From: Streptomyces corallincola
GTDB taxonomy: Bacteria > Actinomycetota > Actinomycetes > Streptomycetales > Streptomycetaceae
Assembly (NCBI RefSeq): GCF_019104725.1
Contig: NZ_JAHRXF010000033.1
Span: 1-64,000, forward strand
Direction: 5' to 3'
DNA: 64,000 nucleotides
The position numbers and the translations under genes are program-made. This document shows positions 1-6,785 of the stretch, one piece after another (position 1 is the stretch's first letter; each line of letters begins with the position of its first letter). Under the pieces are notes generated by a model. That model searched no databases. It saw nothing but the letters and a program-made list of their open reading frames with translations, and was not told the origin of the DNA.

Positions 1-52
1 GGGGGGGGAGGGCGGGAGGGGCAGGGGGGGGGGGGCCACCCCCCCCCCGCCG
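1..52. other. G/C homopolymer edge
   Basis: The first 52 bases are almost only runs of G and C. A normal reading frame runs up to about base 52 and then turns into a Gly, Trp, Pro, Leu string. This looks like a degraded contig end or an assembly error rather than real coding sequence. Confidence 0.6.
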
Positions 53-373
53 GTCCAGCGCGGCGAAGTCGTAACTCCCCTTCCGCGGTTCGGGGTTGTC
101 GGCACCCCAGCCCATGATCGCCTGGCCCTGGGCGAGTCCGCCGCCGTCGGCGAGCAGCCGCCGGGCCCGCTCGACGGCCGTGCCGGAGCCCTGGTCGGCG
201 CTGTACTGGGTGTGGGTGAAGCCCCAGCCGACGGACGGGCCGCCGGAGGCGCCGGGGGCGGGCGGGCGGCCCTCGCCGTGCGAGGCGCCGGGCAGCGCGT
301 AGACGAGTGCCGCGAGCAGCGCGAGGACGGCCGCGCCCGCGCCGAGCAGGGCGGCGGGCGGCCGTCGTCGCAT
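1..373 (-). CDS. glycoside hydrolase-like secreted protein, N-terminal fragment
   Basis: This is the N-terminal part of a leftward gene that runs off the window. It begins with a basic MRRRP stretch and a hydrophobic segment (residues 7-27), which suggests a signal peptide or membrane anchor. Residues from about 46 contain VGWGFTHTQYSAD and later IMGWGADNPEP and YDFAALDRR, which resemble the start of xylosidase/cellulase-type TIM-barrel glycosidases of actinomycetes. After residue ~108 the frame enters the homopolymer edge, so the real continuation is unknown. The catalytic part lies outside the window, so the substrate cannot be named. Confidence 0.6.
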   Translation of the reverse strand, partial: MRRRPPAALLGAGAAVLALLAALVYALPGASHGEGRPPAPGASGGPSVGWGFTHTQYSADQGSGTAVERARRLLADGGGLAQGQAIMGWGADNPEPRKGSYDFAALDRRGGGGPPPPAPPALPP

Positions 374-501
374 CCCCGTGTTCCCCCCGTGAGGTCGCAT
401 CGACGACCACAGTAACGGCGGACCCCGTACGGGGGGCAGTGGTCGGGACACCCGGAACAAGCGGGGGAAATGCCGTGCACCGGGGCCACCCGTGCCGGAT
501 C

Positions 502-1605
502 ATGGCGACCATGACCGCCAATCCGCACGAGGCCCTGCCGATCCGGCTCCAGGTGGACGACTCCGACTCGCCGTCCGACGTCGTGGACGCGCTGTTCCTC
601 GGCCGGTTCGCCACCGGCCAGCAGCCGTTCTCGCACGCGGCCAACATCGACCGGGTGCGTTCCGGCGCGACCCTGCTGCCGGACGGCGCGCGGGTGCTGC
701 GGGTCGCCCGCGACGAGGACCGCAGCGCGACGCTCGCGGAGGGCGACGGCTGGACCCTGCTGGTCTCCCGCTGGAACCGGGGCGCTGACGTGACGGTCAC
801 CGCGACCAGCGCCGAACTCGCCCAGTCCGTGCTGGACCTGGCCACGGACGGCGCGGCGGACGAGCCGGAGCCGCAGCCGGAGAACGTGAGCATGGGCTTC
901 TGGTACGTCTCGCCCCGGCGCGGCCCGTACCGTACGGCCCGGCAGATCTCGGCGGGCACCTGGGAGGAGATCCGACCCAACTACACGGCGCCGGTGGCGG
1001 ACGCGATGGACGGGCTGATGAAGACCACCCCGGAGGACATCGCGGGCCGGCTGCTCCTGCTGCACGGTCCGCCCGGCACCGGCAAGACCTCCGCGCTGCG
1101 CACGCTGGCCCGGTCCTGGCGGGACTGGTGCCAGGTGGACTGCGTGCTGGACCCGGAGCGGCTCTTCTCCGACGTGGGCTATCTGATGGACATCGCCATC
1201 GGGGAGGAGGACGCCACCGGGCGGGGCCGCTGGCGACTGCTCCTGCTGGAGGACTGCGACGAACTGATCCGGGGCGAGGCCCGGCACACCGCGGGACAGG
1301 CGCTGTCCCGGCTGCTCAACCTGACCGACGGGCTGCTCGGCCAGGGTCGGAACGTCCTGGTCGGCGTGACCACCAACGAGGACCTGGAGCGCCTGCACCC
1401 GGCCGTGGTCCGTCCCGGCCGTTGTCTTGCCCGGATCGAGGTCGGCCCCCTCACACGTACCGAGGCGGTGGACTGGCTCGGTACGGAGGAGGGCGTCGGC
1501 CGCGACGGCGCGACCCTGGCCGAGCTGTACGCACTGCGCCGGGGCACGACGCCGACCTCGGTGCCGGGGGCGCGGGAGGGTGTGGACGCGGGGCTGTATC
1601 TGTAG
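502..1605 (+). CDS. AAA family ATPase (DUF5925 type)
   Basis: This is a 367-residue ATPase. The N-terminal ~130 residues match what I know as the DUF5925 region (SPSDVVDALFLGRFATG). The AAA module has a Walker A GPPGTGKT at about residue 189 and a Walker B LLLLEDCDE near 247. A later segment, VGVTTNEDLERLHPAVVRPGR, has the sensor-1 asparagine and an arginine-finger-like region. ATP hydrolysis is therefore likely, but the substrate it remodels is not known. ATG 502 and ATG 511 are both possible, with no strong ribosome binding site for either. It converges on the GntR gene and has no operon partner. Confidence 0.85.
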   Translation: MATMTANPHEALPIRLQVDDSDSPSDVVDALFLGRFATGQQPFSHAANIDRVRSGATLLPDGARVLRVARDEDRSATLAEGDGWTLLVSRWNRGADVTVTATSAELAQSVLDLATDGAADEPEPQPENVSMGFWYVSPRRGPYRTARQISAGTWEEIRPNYTAPVADAMDGLMKTTPEDIAGRLLLLHGPPGTGKTSALRTLARSWRDWCQVDCVLDPERLFSDVGYLMDIAIGEEDATGRGRWRLLLLEDCDELIRGEARHTAGQALSRLLNLTDGLLGQGRNVLVGVTTNEDLERLHPAVVRPGRCLARIEVGPLTRTEAVDWLGTEEGVGRDGATLAELYALRRGTTPTSVPGAREGVDAGLYL

Positions 1606-1751
1606 GGGGTCCCTGAGGGGGCGGAGGGCCGAGTCCGTGGAGGGGGGCGCGGAATCGGCCCTCGCGGGCGGGCAGCCCGCACGCGACTGACGTGCCGGGT
1701 CGGCCCGGGCAGGCACCGTCAGGCCCCGTCGGGCCACCGGCGTGCCGGGGA

Positions 1752-2120
1752 TCAGCCCCCGTAGGCCGCCCGCAGGGCGTCCCGTACGGCGTCCGCCGCC
1801 GCCTCCTCGCTCAGACCCAGCCGCCGTACCCGCTCCGCGTACGCCTGGGCGGCACCGGCGGCCTCGCGTTCGGCGGCGCCTCCGGCCGCCGCGACGAACG
1901 TGCCGTTGCGGCCACGCGTCTCGATCACGCCGTCGCTCTCCAGCGCGCGGTACGCCTTGGCGACCGTGTTGGCCGCGAGCCCGAGGGACTCGGCGAGACC
2001 GCGCACGGTCGGCAGCCGGTGGCCGACGGGCAGCGCGCCGGAGCGGGCCTGCTCGGAGATCTGGGCGCGCACCTGCTCGTAGGAGGGTGCACCGGCGTCG
2101 ATACGGATCTTCAGGGTCAC
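1752..2120 (-). CDS. GntR family transcriptional regulator (short, YtrA-like)
   Basis: This 122-residue protein has an N-terminal winged helix (about residues 8-75) with typical GntR features: YEQVRAQISEQARSG, LPVGHRLPTVRGLAE and LAANTVAKAYRALE, ending in a wing GVIETRGRNGTFV. Only a short helical tail follows, as in the YtrA subgroup, with no large effector domain. The GTG start fits the VTLKIRID opening common in this group. It is divergent from the acetyltransferase gene with 72 bp between the starts, so it may control that gene or itself. Its effector is unknown. Confidence 0.88.
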   Translation of the reverse strand: MTLKIRIDAGAPSYEQVRAQISEQARSGALPVGHRLPTVRGLAESLGLAANTVAKAYRALESDGVIETRGRNGTFVAAAGGAAEREAAGAAQAYAERVRRLGLSEEAAADAVRDALRAAYGG

Positions 2121-2192
2121 GGGGTGATTGTCCCGCAGCCGGGCGGAAATGGAGAGGCGGCCGTCCGGGTGCGCGGCGTACGGTGCGGGCCC

Positions 2193-3122
2193 ATGACCGT
2201 GATCGTGCGCGAGCTGCGCCCCGACGTACCGGAGGATCTCGCGGGATACGCGCGGGTCCGCCGCCATGCCCTGCCGTTTCTGCTGTGCACACCGGAGTCG
2301 GTCCGGCATCTGGTGGCGGGGAGTCCGCCGGGGGCGGCGCTGCGGCTGTTCCTCGCCACCGAGGAGGGTGCGGTGACCGGCGTGGCGACCGCCTCGCTGG
2401 CGCACGACAGCACGGAGCCGGGGCAGGCCCATCTGAACGTGTACGTACGCCCGGACCGGACCGGCCGGGGTGCGGGCGGGCTGCTGGTACGGACGGCCGA
2501 GGAGTATCTCGGCTCGGTGGGGGCGACCCGGTGCTACAGCTATGTGCTGGACGCGCCCGGCAACGCGGAGTTCGCCGCCCGGCGCGGCTACCGGCCCGGC
2601 CGCCCCGGTCACTTCCTGCGGCTGGACCTGACGGGCACCGCGCTGCCCGAGCCGCCCCCGGTCCCGGCGGGCATGGAACTGCGCACGGCGGCCTCGTTCG
2701 CGGCGGACCCGCGTCCGCTGTTCGCGCTGGACGCGGAGACGACGCGGGACGAACCCGGCGAGATCGCGGTGGAACTGGCGGACTACCCGGCGTGGCTGGC
2801 GACGAGCTGGGAAAACCCTTTGCTGGACCGTGAGTTGACCCTGGTGGTAGTCGCGGACGGGCGTCCGGTCGCCTTCACCGTGGCGCACACCGACGGCTCC
2901 GGCCACTACGCCAGCGGCATGACCGGTACCGCCCGCGCCCACCGCGGCCTCGGCCTGGCCCGCCTCGCCAAGACGCACTCCCTGCACCGCGCCCGCGCCG
3001 CCGGCCTCACCACGGCCTTCACCGGCAACGACGCGTCCAACACCCCGATGCTCACCATCAACAAGCGTCTCGGCTACGAGATCTGCGCGACGGAGATCCA
3101 CCATGTCCGCGAACTCCCCTGA
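2193..3122 (+). CDS. double-domain GNAT acetyltransferase
   Basis: This 309-residue protein has two GNAT folds. Acetyl-CoA binding loops are visible at RPDRTGRGAGG (about residue 86) and at HRGLGLARLAKT (about residue 248). The C-terminal half carries FTGNDASNTPMLTINKRLGYE, the usual end of GNAT N-acetyltransferases related to mycothiol synthase-like proteins. The acceptor is unknown. Its last 20 bases overlap the start of the DUF402 gene, so the two are probably co-transcribed and translationally coupled. It is divergent from the GntR regulator. Confidence 0.85.
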   Translation: MTVIVRELRPDVPEDLAGYARVRRHALPFLLCTPESVRHLVAGSPPGAALRLFLATEEGAVTGVATASLAHDSTEPGQAHLNVYVRPDRTGRGAGGLLVRTAEEYLGSVGATRCYSYVLDAPGNAEFAARRGYRPGRPGHFLRLDLTGTALPEPPPVPAGMELRTAASFAADPRPLFALDAETTRDEPGEIAVELADYPAWLATSWENPLLDRELTLVVVADGRPVAFTVAHTDGSGHYASGMTGTARAHRGLGLARLAKTHSLHRARAAGLTTAFTGNDASNTPMLTINKRLGYEICATEIHHVRELP

Positions 3123-3609
3123 CATTCCGGCCATGTTGGACGTCGTCCTGACCAAGGCGGGCCGTACCAAGATCCTTTACCCGGCGGAGTGCCTGGCCGA
3201 CGACGGCACGCGTCTCGTGGTGCGCGCCCCGTGGGCCGGGGCGGGCGTACGGGACTTCGGCTTCGTCCGCTTCGAGCCGGGGGACGTCTTCACCGAGCAC
3301 TACTGGCGGGACCGGTGGTACGCGGTGAAGGAGGTCCGAGCCGGGGACGACACCCGCAAGGGCTGGTACTGCGACGTCACCCGACCGGCGGTGCGGCACG
3401 AGGGGGGCGTGCTGGTGGTGGAGGATCTGGACCTCGACCTGTGGTGCTCCGCCGACGGCACGGACGTACGGCGGCTGGACGAGGACGAGTTCGCCGCGAG
3501 CGGGCTGGCCGCACGGGACCCGGCCGCCGCGGAGGCCGCCGTCGCGGCCCTCACGGAGCTGGAGCGGGCGGCCCGGACGACGGGCGGCATCGCCTCGCTG
3601 CTCGGCTGA
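3103..3609 (+). CDS. DUF402 domain protein
   Basis: This 168-residue protein has the DUF402 signature: a central FVRFEPGDVFTEHYWRDRWYAVKEV and KGWYCDVTRPAV, followed by LVVEDLDLDLWCSADG with acidic metal-binding positions. The family includes nucleoside di- and triphosphate phosphatases and FomD, so a phosphohydrolase role is possible but not shown here. Its start codon lies inside the end of the upstream GNAT gene (20-nt overlap). The next gene faces it, so the operon ends here. Confidence 0.82.
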   Translation: MSANSPDIPAMLDVVLTKAGRTKILYPAECLADDGTRLVVRAPWAGAGVRDFGFVRFEPGDVFTEHYWRDRWYAVKEVRAGDDTRKGWYCDVTRPAVRHEGGVLVVEDLDLDLWCSADGTDVRRLDEDEFAASGLAARDPAAAEAAVAALTELERAARTTGGIASLLG

Positions 3610-3636
3610 CCTCCGCCGCCCGCGGCCCGGCCGCCG

Positions 3637-4251
3637 CTACACCGTCGCCACCACCGCGTACCGCTCGTCCTCCACCTCCTTCCCCCACAACTCCCTGTCA
3701 TTGGAGAGGTGTTCGACGCGGAGTCCGGTGACCAGGGGGCGGAGGAGGTCGGCGAGGCGGGTGGCGGGGATGCCGACCGGGGTGAGGGTGCCCCAGACGC
3801 CCTCGACCAGGACGAAGCGGCCACCGGGGCGGAGGAGGGTGCGCCAGTGGCGGAGGACGCGGGCGGAGTCGGGCAGGGTCCACAGGACGTGCCGGACCAG
3901 GACCACGTCGAAGCGGGCGGCGCCGACCGGCGGGGTGGCCGCGTCGCCCAGCAGGACCGCCGCGTCATGACCGGCGAGTTTGGCCCGGGCCAGCCCGGTC
4001 ATCGCGGGGGCGCTGTCCACGGCCGTCACCCGGTGCCCCCGCTCGGCCGCGAGGAGCGACAGGCTGCCGGTGCCGCAGCCCAGGTCGAGGACGTGGGCGG
4101 GCGGGTCGGGGAGCCAGGTGCCGAGGCGGGCGGTCCAGGCCGCGCGGGTCCCGGGGGTGCGCAGGCCGTGGTCGGGTTCGTCGTCGAAGGTCGCGGCTGC
4201 CGCGTTCCAGTCGGTTCCGTCACCCGCCGTGGCGGTCGTCTCACTGTGCAT
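3637..4251 (-). CDS. class I SAM-dependent methyltransferase
   Basis: This 204-residue protein has a Rossmann methyltransferase core. Motif I is LDLGCGTGSLS (residues 55-65), followed by VTAVDSAPAM at the end of strand 2 and FDVVLVRHVLWTLPD for motif IV. WRTLLRPGGRFVLVEG is the typical post-motif strand. The acceptor substrate cannot be read from sequence. The gene faces the DUF402 gene and is divergent from a small basic protein gene 150 bp away. Confidence 0.88.
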   Translation of the reverse strand: MHSETTATAGDGTDWNAAAATFDDEPDHGLRTPGTRAAWTARLGTWLPDPPAHVLDLGCGTGSLSLLAAERGHRVTAVDSAPAMTGLARAKLAGHDAAVLLGDAATPPVGAARFDVVLVRHVLWTLPDSARVLRHWRTLLRPGGRFVLVEGVWGTLTPVGIPATRLADLLRPLVTGLRVEHLSNDRELWGKEVEDERYAVVATV

Positions 4252-4398
4252 GCCCTCACCGTGACACGGGCCACCGACAATCCCGCCGGTCGGACGTGAC
4301 GGCGGCCACAGACAAACCCGGCATCGATGAGGAATCGTCCCCGAACACGTCTACCTCCGCGACAACACGGAACCCGGTAGGCACGTAAGGAGGCCCCC

Positions 4399-4536
4399 AT
4401 GCGCCGTACGACCGTGCAGAAGCCCCTGAAGAGGACCGACAACAGCCGCCGGGTCCGCGACGAGGCCGAGGAGCGCCCCGCCGGACGCCCGGAAGTGCGC
4501 AAGGACGTCGCCCGCGTGTGGTGGCCGGAGGGCTGA
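4399..4536 (+). CDS. small basic protein of unknown function (45 aa)
   Basis: A strong ribosome binding site (AAGGAGG, 4386-4392) sits 6 nt before an ATG that opens a 45-codon frame. The protein is rich in Arg, Lys and Glu, starts MRRTTVQKPLKRTD and ends KDVARVWWPEG. It has no cysteine, signal peptide or membrane segment. A perfect 15-bp hairpin follows the stop codon. The ribosome site, terminator and Streptomyces-like codon positions make it a convincing small gene, but I recognise no family. Confidence 0.65.
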   Translation: MRRTTVQKPLKRTDNSRRVRDEAEERPAGRPEVRKDVARVWWPEG

Positions 4537-4561
4537 GACCGCGCCCCCGACGACATGGGTG

Positions 4562-4595
4562 GGGCCTGCCCGGCGGACGGCCGCCGGGCAGGCCC
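4562..4595. terminator. bidirectional hairpin terminator
   Basis: A perfect 15-bp inverted repeat with a 4-nt loop (arms 4562-4576 and 4581-4595). It lies between the convergent small basic gene and lipase gene and can end transcription from both sides. There is no T tract, as is usual in Streptomyces. Confidence 0.75.
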
Positions 4596-4619
4596 CTCGC
4601 GCACACCCGCGCGAGCGCG

Positions 4620-5558
4620 TCAGCTGAAGACCGACGCGCAGTTGGTGGTGGTGGCGTGGGACGGGTCGAGCGCGTTGGCCACCTCGTGGAAGGCGATGCG
4701 GTCCACGAGCGCGATGGCGAGGTGCTCGGAGAGGTCGAGCGCGCACAGGTCCTGGAGCAGCACGTTGCGTACGTTCGAGCCGCTCAGGTACTGGTTCTGC
4801 CAGGGCGTGGCCACCTCGTCGTACTTGGTGGCGAGGACGGTGTACTTCACGCCGGGCACGGTGTCGCCGCCCGCGTTCAGCTTGGTGAGGAAGGCGGAGC
4901 CGGGGAGCTGGTCAGCGAGGGCGGGCGTACTGCTCTTGATGAGGTTCTCGGCGCCGGGGAAGTACGGCAGCAGGTTGGCGAGGCCACTGAGGGTGGCGCC
5001 GTGGTTGCTGGGAGCGATACCGACCAGGGCGTTGACCTTGGCGGCGCCGCCGAGGAACTTCAGGTAGTACCGGGGCATCATGCCGCCCTGGGAGTGGCCG
5101 ACGATGTCCGCCTTGGCGGCGCCGGTCGAGGCGAGCACCCGGTCCACGAAGGCGGAGAGCTGCTCGGCGGACTTGTCCACGGGACCGAGGCCGTAGAAGA
5201 GGGGTACGCCGGAGAGCTGGCCGTAGTCCAGGGAGTAGACGCAGTACCCGCGCACCTGGAGGTACGGGGCGAGGCCGAGCCAGTTGTCCACCGAGTTGCC
5301 CAGGGTGCCGTGGACGAGGACGACCGGACGGGGATGGGCGGCGGAGGGCTTGCAGGACCAGTCGTTCCAGCCGCTGCTTCCGGCGGCGATCCCGGCGGGA
5401 GCGGAGGCGGTGACCGGAGTGGCGGAGGCCGGGGCGGTGGCGGTGCGGGAGGCGGGGTGGGGGGTCGTGGCGTGCGCCGAGGCGGTGGGGACTACGGCGA
5501 CACCGGCGGACAGCAGTAGTGCGGCGAGGGGTCTGAGCACTCGTTTCCAGGGCAGCAT
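4620..5558 (-). CDS. secreted lipase, alpha/beta hydrolase (lipase class 2)
   Basis: This 312-residue protein starts with a signal peptide (residues 1-30, ending TASAHA). A linker rich in Ala, Thr and Pro and then the hydrolase domain follow. The oxyanion motif HGTLGNSVDNW is near residue 83 and the nucleophile elbow GHSQGG has Ser156. Two cysteines (SCKP and GYC) and CALDLSEH with a late histidine fit extracellular triacylglycerol lipases/esterases of actinomycetes. It probably cleaves ester bonds of lipids outside the cell. A CRP-like palindrome lies 49 bp upstream. Confidence 0.9.
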   Translation of the reverse strand: MLPWKRVLRPLAALLLSAGVAVVPTASAHATTPHPASRTATAPASATPVTASAPAGIAAGSSGWNDWSCKPSAAHPRPVVLVHGTLGNSVDNWLGLAPYLQVRGYCVYSLDYGQLSGVPLFYGLGPVDKSAEQLSAFVDRVLASTGAAKADIVGHSQGGMMPRYYLKFLGGAAKVNALVGIAPSNHGATLSGLANLLPYFPGAENLIKSSTPALADQLPGSAFLTKLNAGGDTVPGVKYTVLATKYDEVATPWQNQYLSGSNVRNVLLQDLCALDLSEHLAIALVDRIAFHEVANALDPSHATTTNCASVFS

Positions 5559-5606
5559 CGGGCGATCTCCTTGCGGCTCAAGGGGAAGGTGCGACGGGCC
5601 TACCCT

Positions 5607-5620
5607 GTGATCCGGATCAC
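5607..5620. promoter_or_regulatory. CRP-like palindrome upstream of the lipase gene
   Basis: GTGATCCGGATCAC is a perfect 14-bp palindrome. Read as TGTGA-N6-TCACG it matches the CRP consensus at 9 of 10 positions. It lies 49 bp upstream of the lipase start codon, so control by Crp or a GntR-type repressor is plausible. Direct evidence is the palindrome only. Confidence 0.45.
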
Positions 5621-5810
5621 GGGATGCTGTTCACTCGTCAAGTTACGGGCGAGTAGCTCACGTTGGGAAGTTACGCGTCAGTAAAAACTTTGACGACCAC
5701 GGGCGGCCATCGGCACCGCGTTCCCCAACGACCGGCGGCACCGCACGGACACGCCCCCAACAGGCAACGCGCGGCGCACCCCTTCCCCCACCCCGCCCCC
5801 CCCTCCCCCC

Positions 5811-6785
5811 TCAGGCCGCCAGCGACCCCGGCATCACCGCGCGGGGCCCGAACCGCGCCCGCGCCCGGTCCGCGACCTCCTCGATCCGGCGGAGCTTCTC
5901 GTCCACGGGGTCGAAGGAGAGCTGGTGGGAGGCACGGTCCGCGTCGGTGAGCCCCTCGGCGCGCAGCACGAGGCCCCGCACCCGGGCCCGCTGGAGACCG
6001 AGGGAGCCGTAGAGCCCGTACGCCGTCCCCGTGAGGGCGGCCGAGTGCGCGGTCGGCTCGGCGAGCGTGCGGCCACGTGTGGTGGTGGAGCGGTCGGCGT
6101 AGCGCACGGTGAGGGTGAGGGCGCGGCAGACCTGCTCCCCCGCGCGCAGCCGGGCGCCGGTCTCCTCGGCGGCCGACAGCAGTTCCCTGCGGTGCCGGGC
6201 GGGGTCCAACTCGTCCAGGGGGAAGGTCCGTTCGGCGGTGAGGGAGCGGGCGGCGGCGTTCGGCGCCACCCGGCTCCGGTCGATACCGGCCGCCCGTTCC
6301 CGCAGCTCGCGGGCGGTGCGCGCGCCGACCAGCCGCTGGAGCGTGCCGGGGGGCGCGGCGGCGACCAGCCCGAGGGTGTCCAGGCCGTACCCGCACAGGG
6401 TGCGGGCGGTGGCCGGGCCGACGCCGGGCAGCGCGGTGACCGGCAGCCCGGCGAGGAACTCCGCCACGGCGCGGGGGTCTTCGGGCACCGCGCGGATCTC
6501 GCCGGGGCGGGCACCGCGCAGCGCGAGACGGGCGAGCAGCGGTCCGGGTCCGGCGCCGATCGCGCAGTCCACGCCGTACCGGGCGAGGGCGCGCACCCGG
6601 ATCAGCGGGGCGAGCCTGAGGCCGTCCTGCCCGAAGTACCGCTCGGCGCCGCCGAGATCGGCCAGCGCCCCGTCGGGCGGCAGCGCCTGCACGACGGGGG
6701 TGAACTCCTCCAGCAGCCCGAGCAGACCGGGCGGCACGTCCTCGTACCCGGGCGGCGGCAGGAAACGTATACAGACGACGGTCAT
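5811..6785 (-). CDS. ImuB-like Y-family polymerase homologue, probably catalytically dead
   Basis: This 324-residue protein has a Y-family layout: a short N-terminal part, a helix-hairpin-helix region (LPVTALPGVGPATARTLCGYGLDTLG, about 150-175) and a little-finger-like C-terminal half with FPLDELDPARHRRELL. The catalytic acidic motifs are missing. The usual HVDMDAFF is replaced by VVCIRFLPP, and SIDEAYLDVT by PPDGALADLGG. A QLSF sequence near the C-terminus may bind the beta clamp. These traits fit ImuB, the inactive adaptor for DnaE2. Its ATG overlaps the dnaE2 stop by 4 nt (ATGA), so translation is coupled. Confidence 0.82.
   Translation of the reverse strand: MTVVCIRFLPPPGYEDVPPGLLGLLEEFTPVVQALPPDGALADLGGAERYFGQDGLRLAPLIRVRALARYGVDCAIGAGPGPLLARLALRGARPGEIRAVPEDPRAVAEFLAGLPVTALPGVGPATARTLCGYGLDTLGLVAAAPPGTLQRLVGARTARELRERAAGIDRSRVAPNAAARSLTAERTFPLDELDPARHRRELLSAAEETGARLRAGEQVCRALTLTVRYADRSTTTRGRTLAEPTAHSAALTGTAYGLYGSLGLQRARVRGLVLRAEGLTDADRASHQLSFDPVDEKLRRIEEVADRARARFGPRAVMPGSLAA

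Noticed and set aside
1692..2192. extension of the GNAT frame to its upstream GTG/ATG codons
   Set aside because: The region is occupied by the GntR gene on the opposite strand. ATG 2193 gives the normal GNAT N-terminus.
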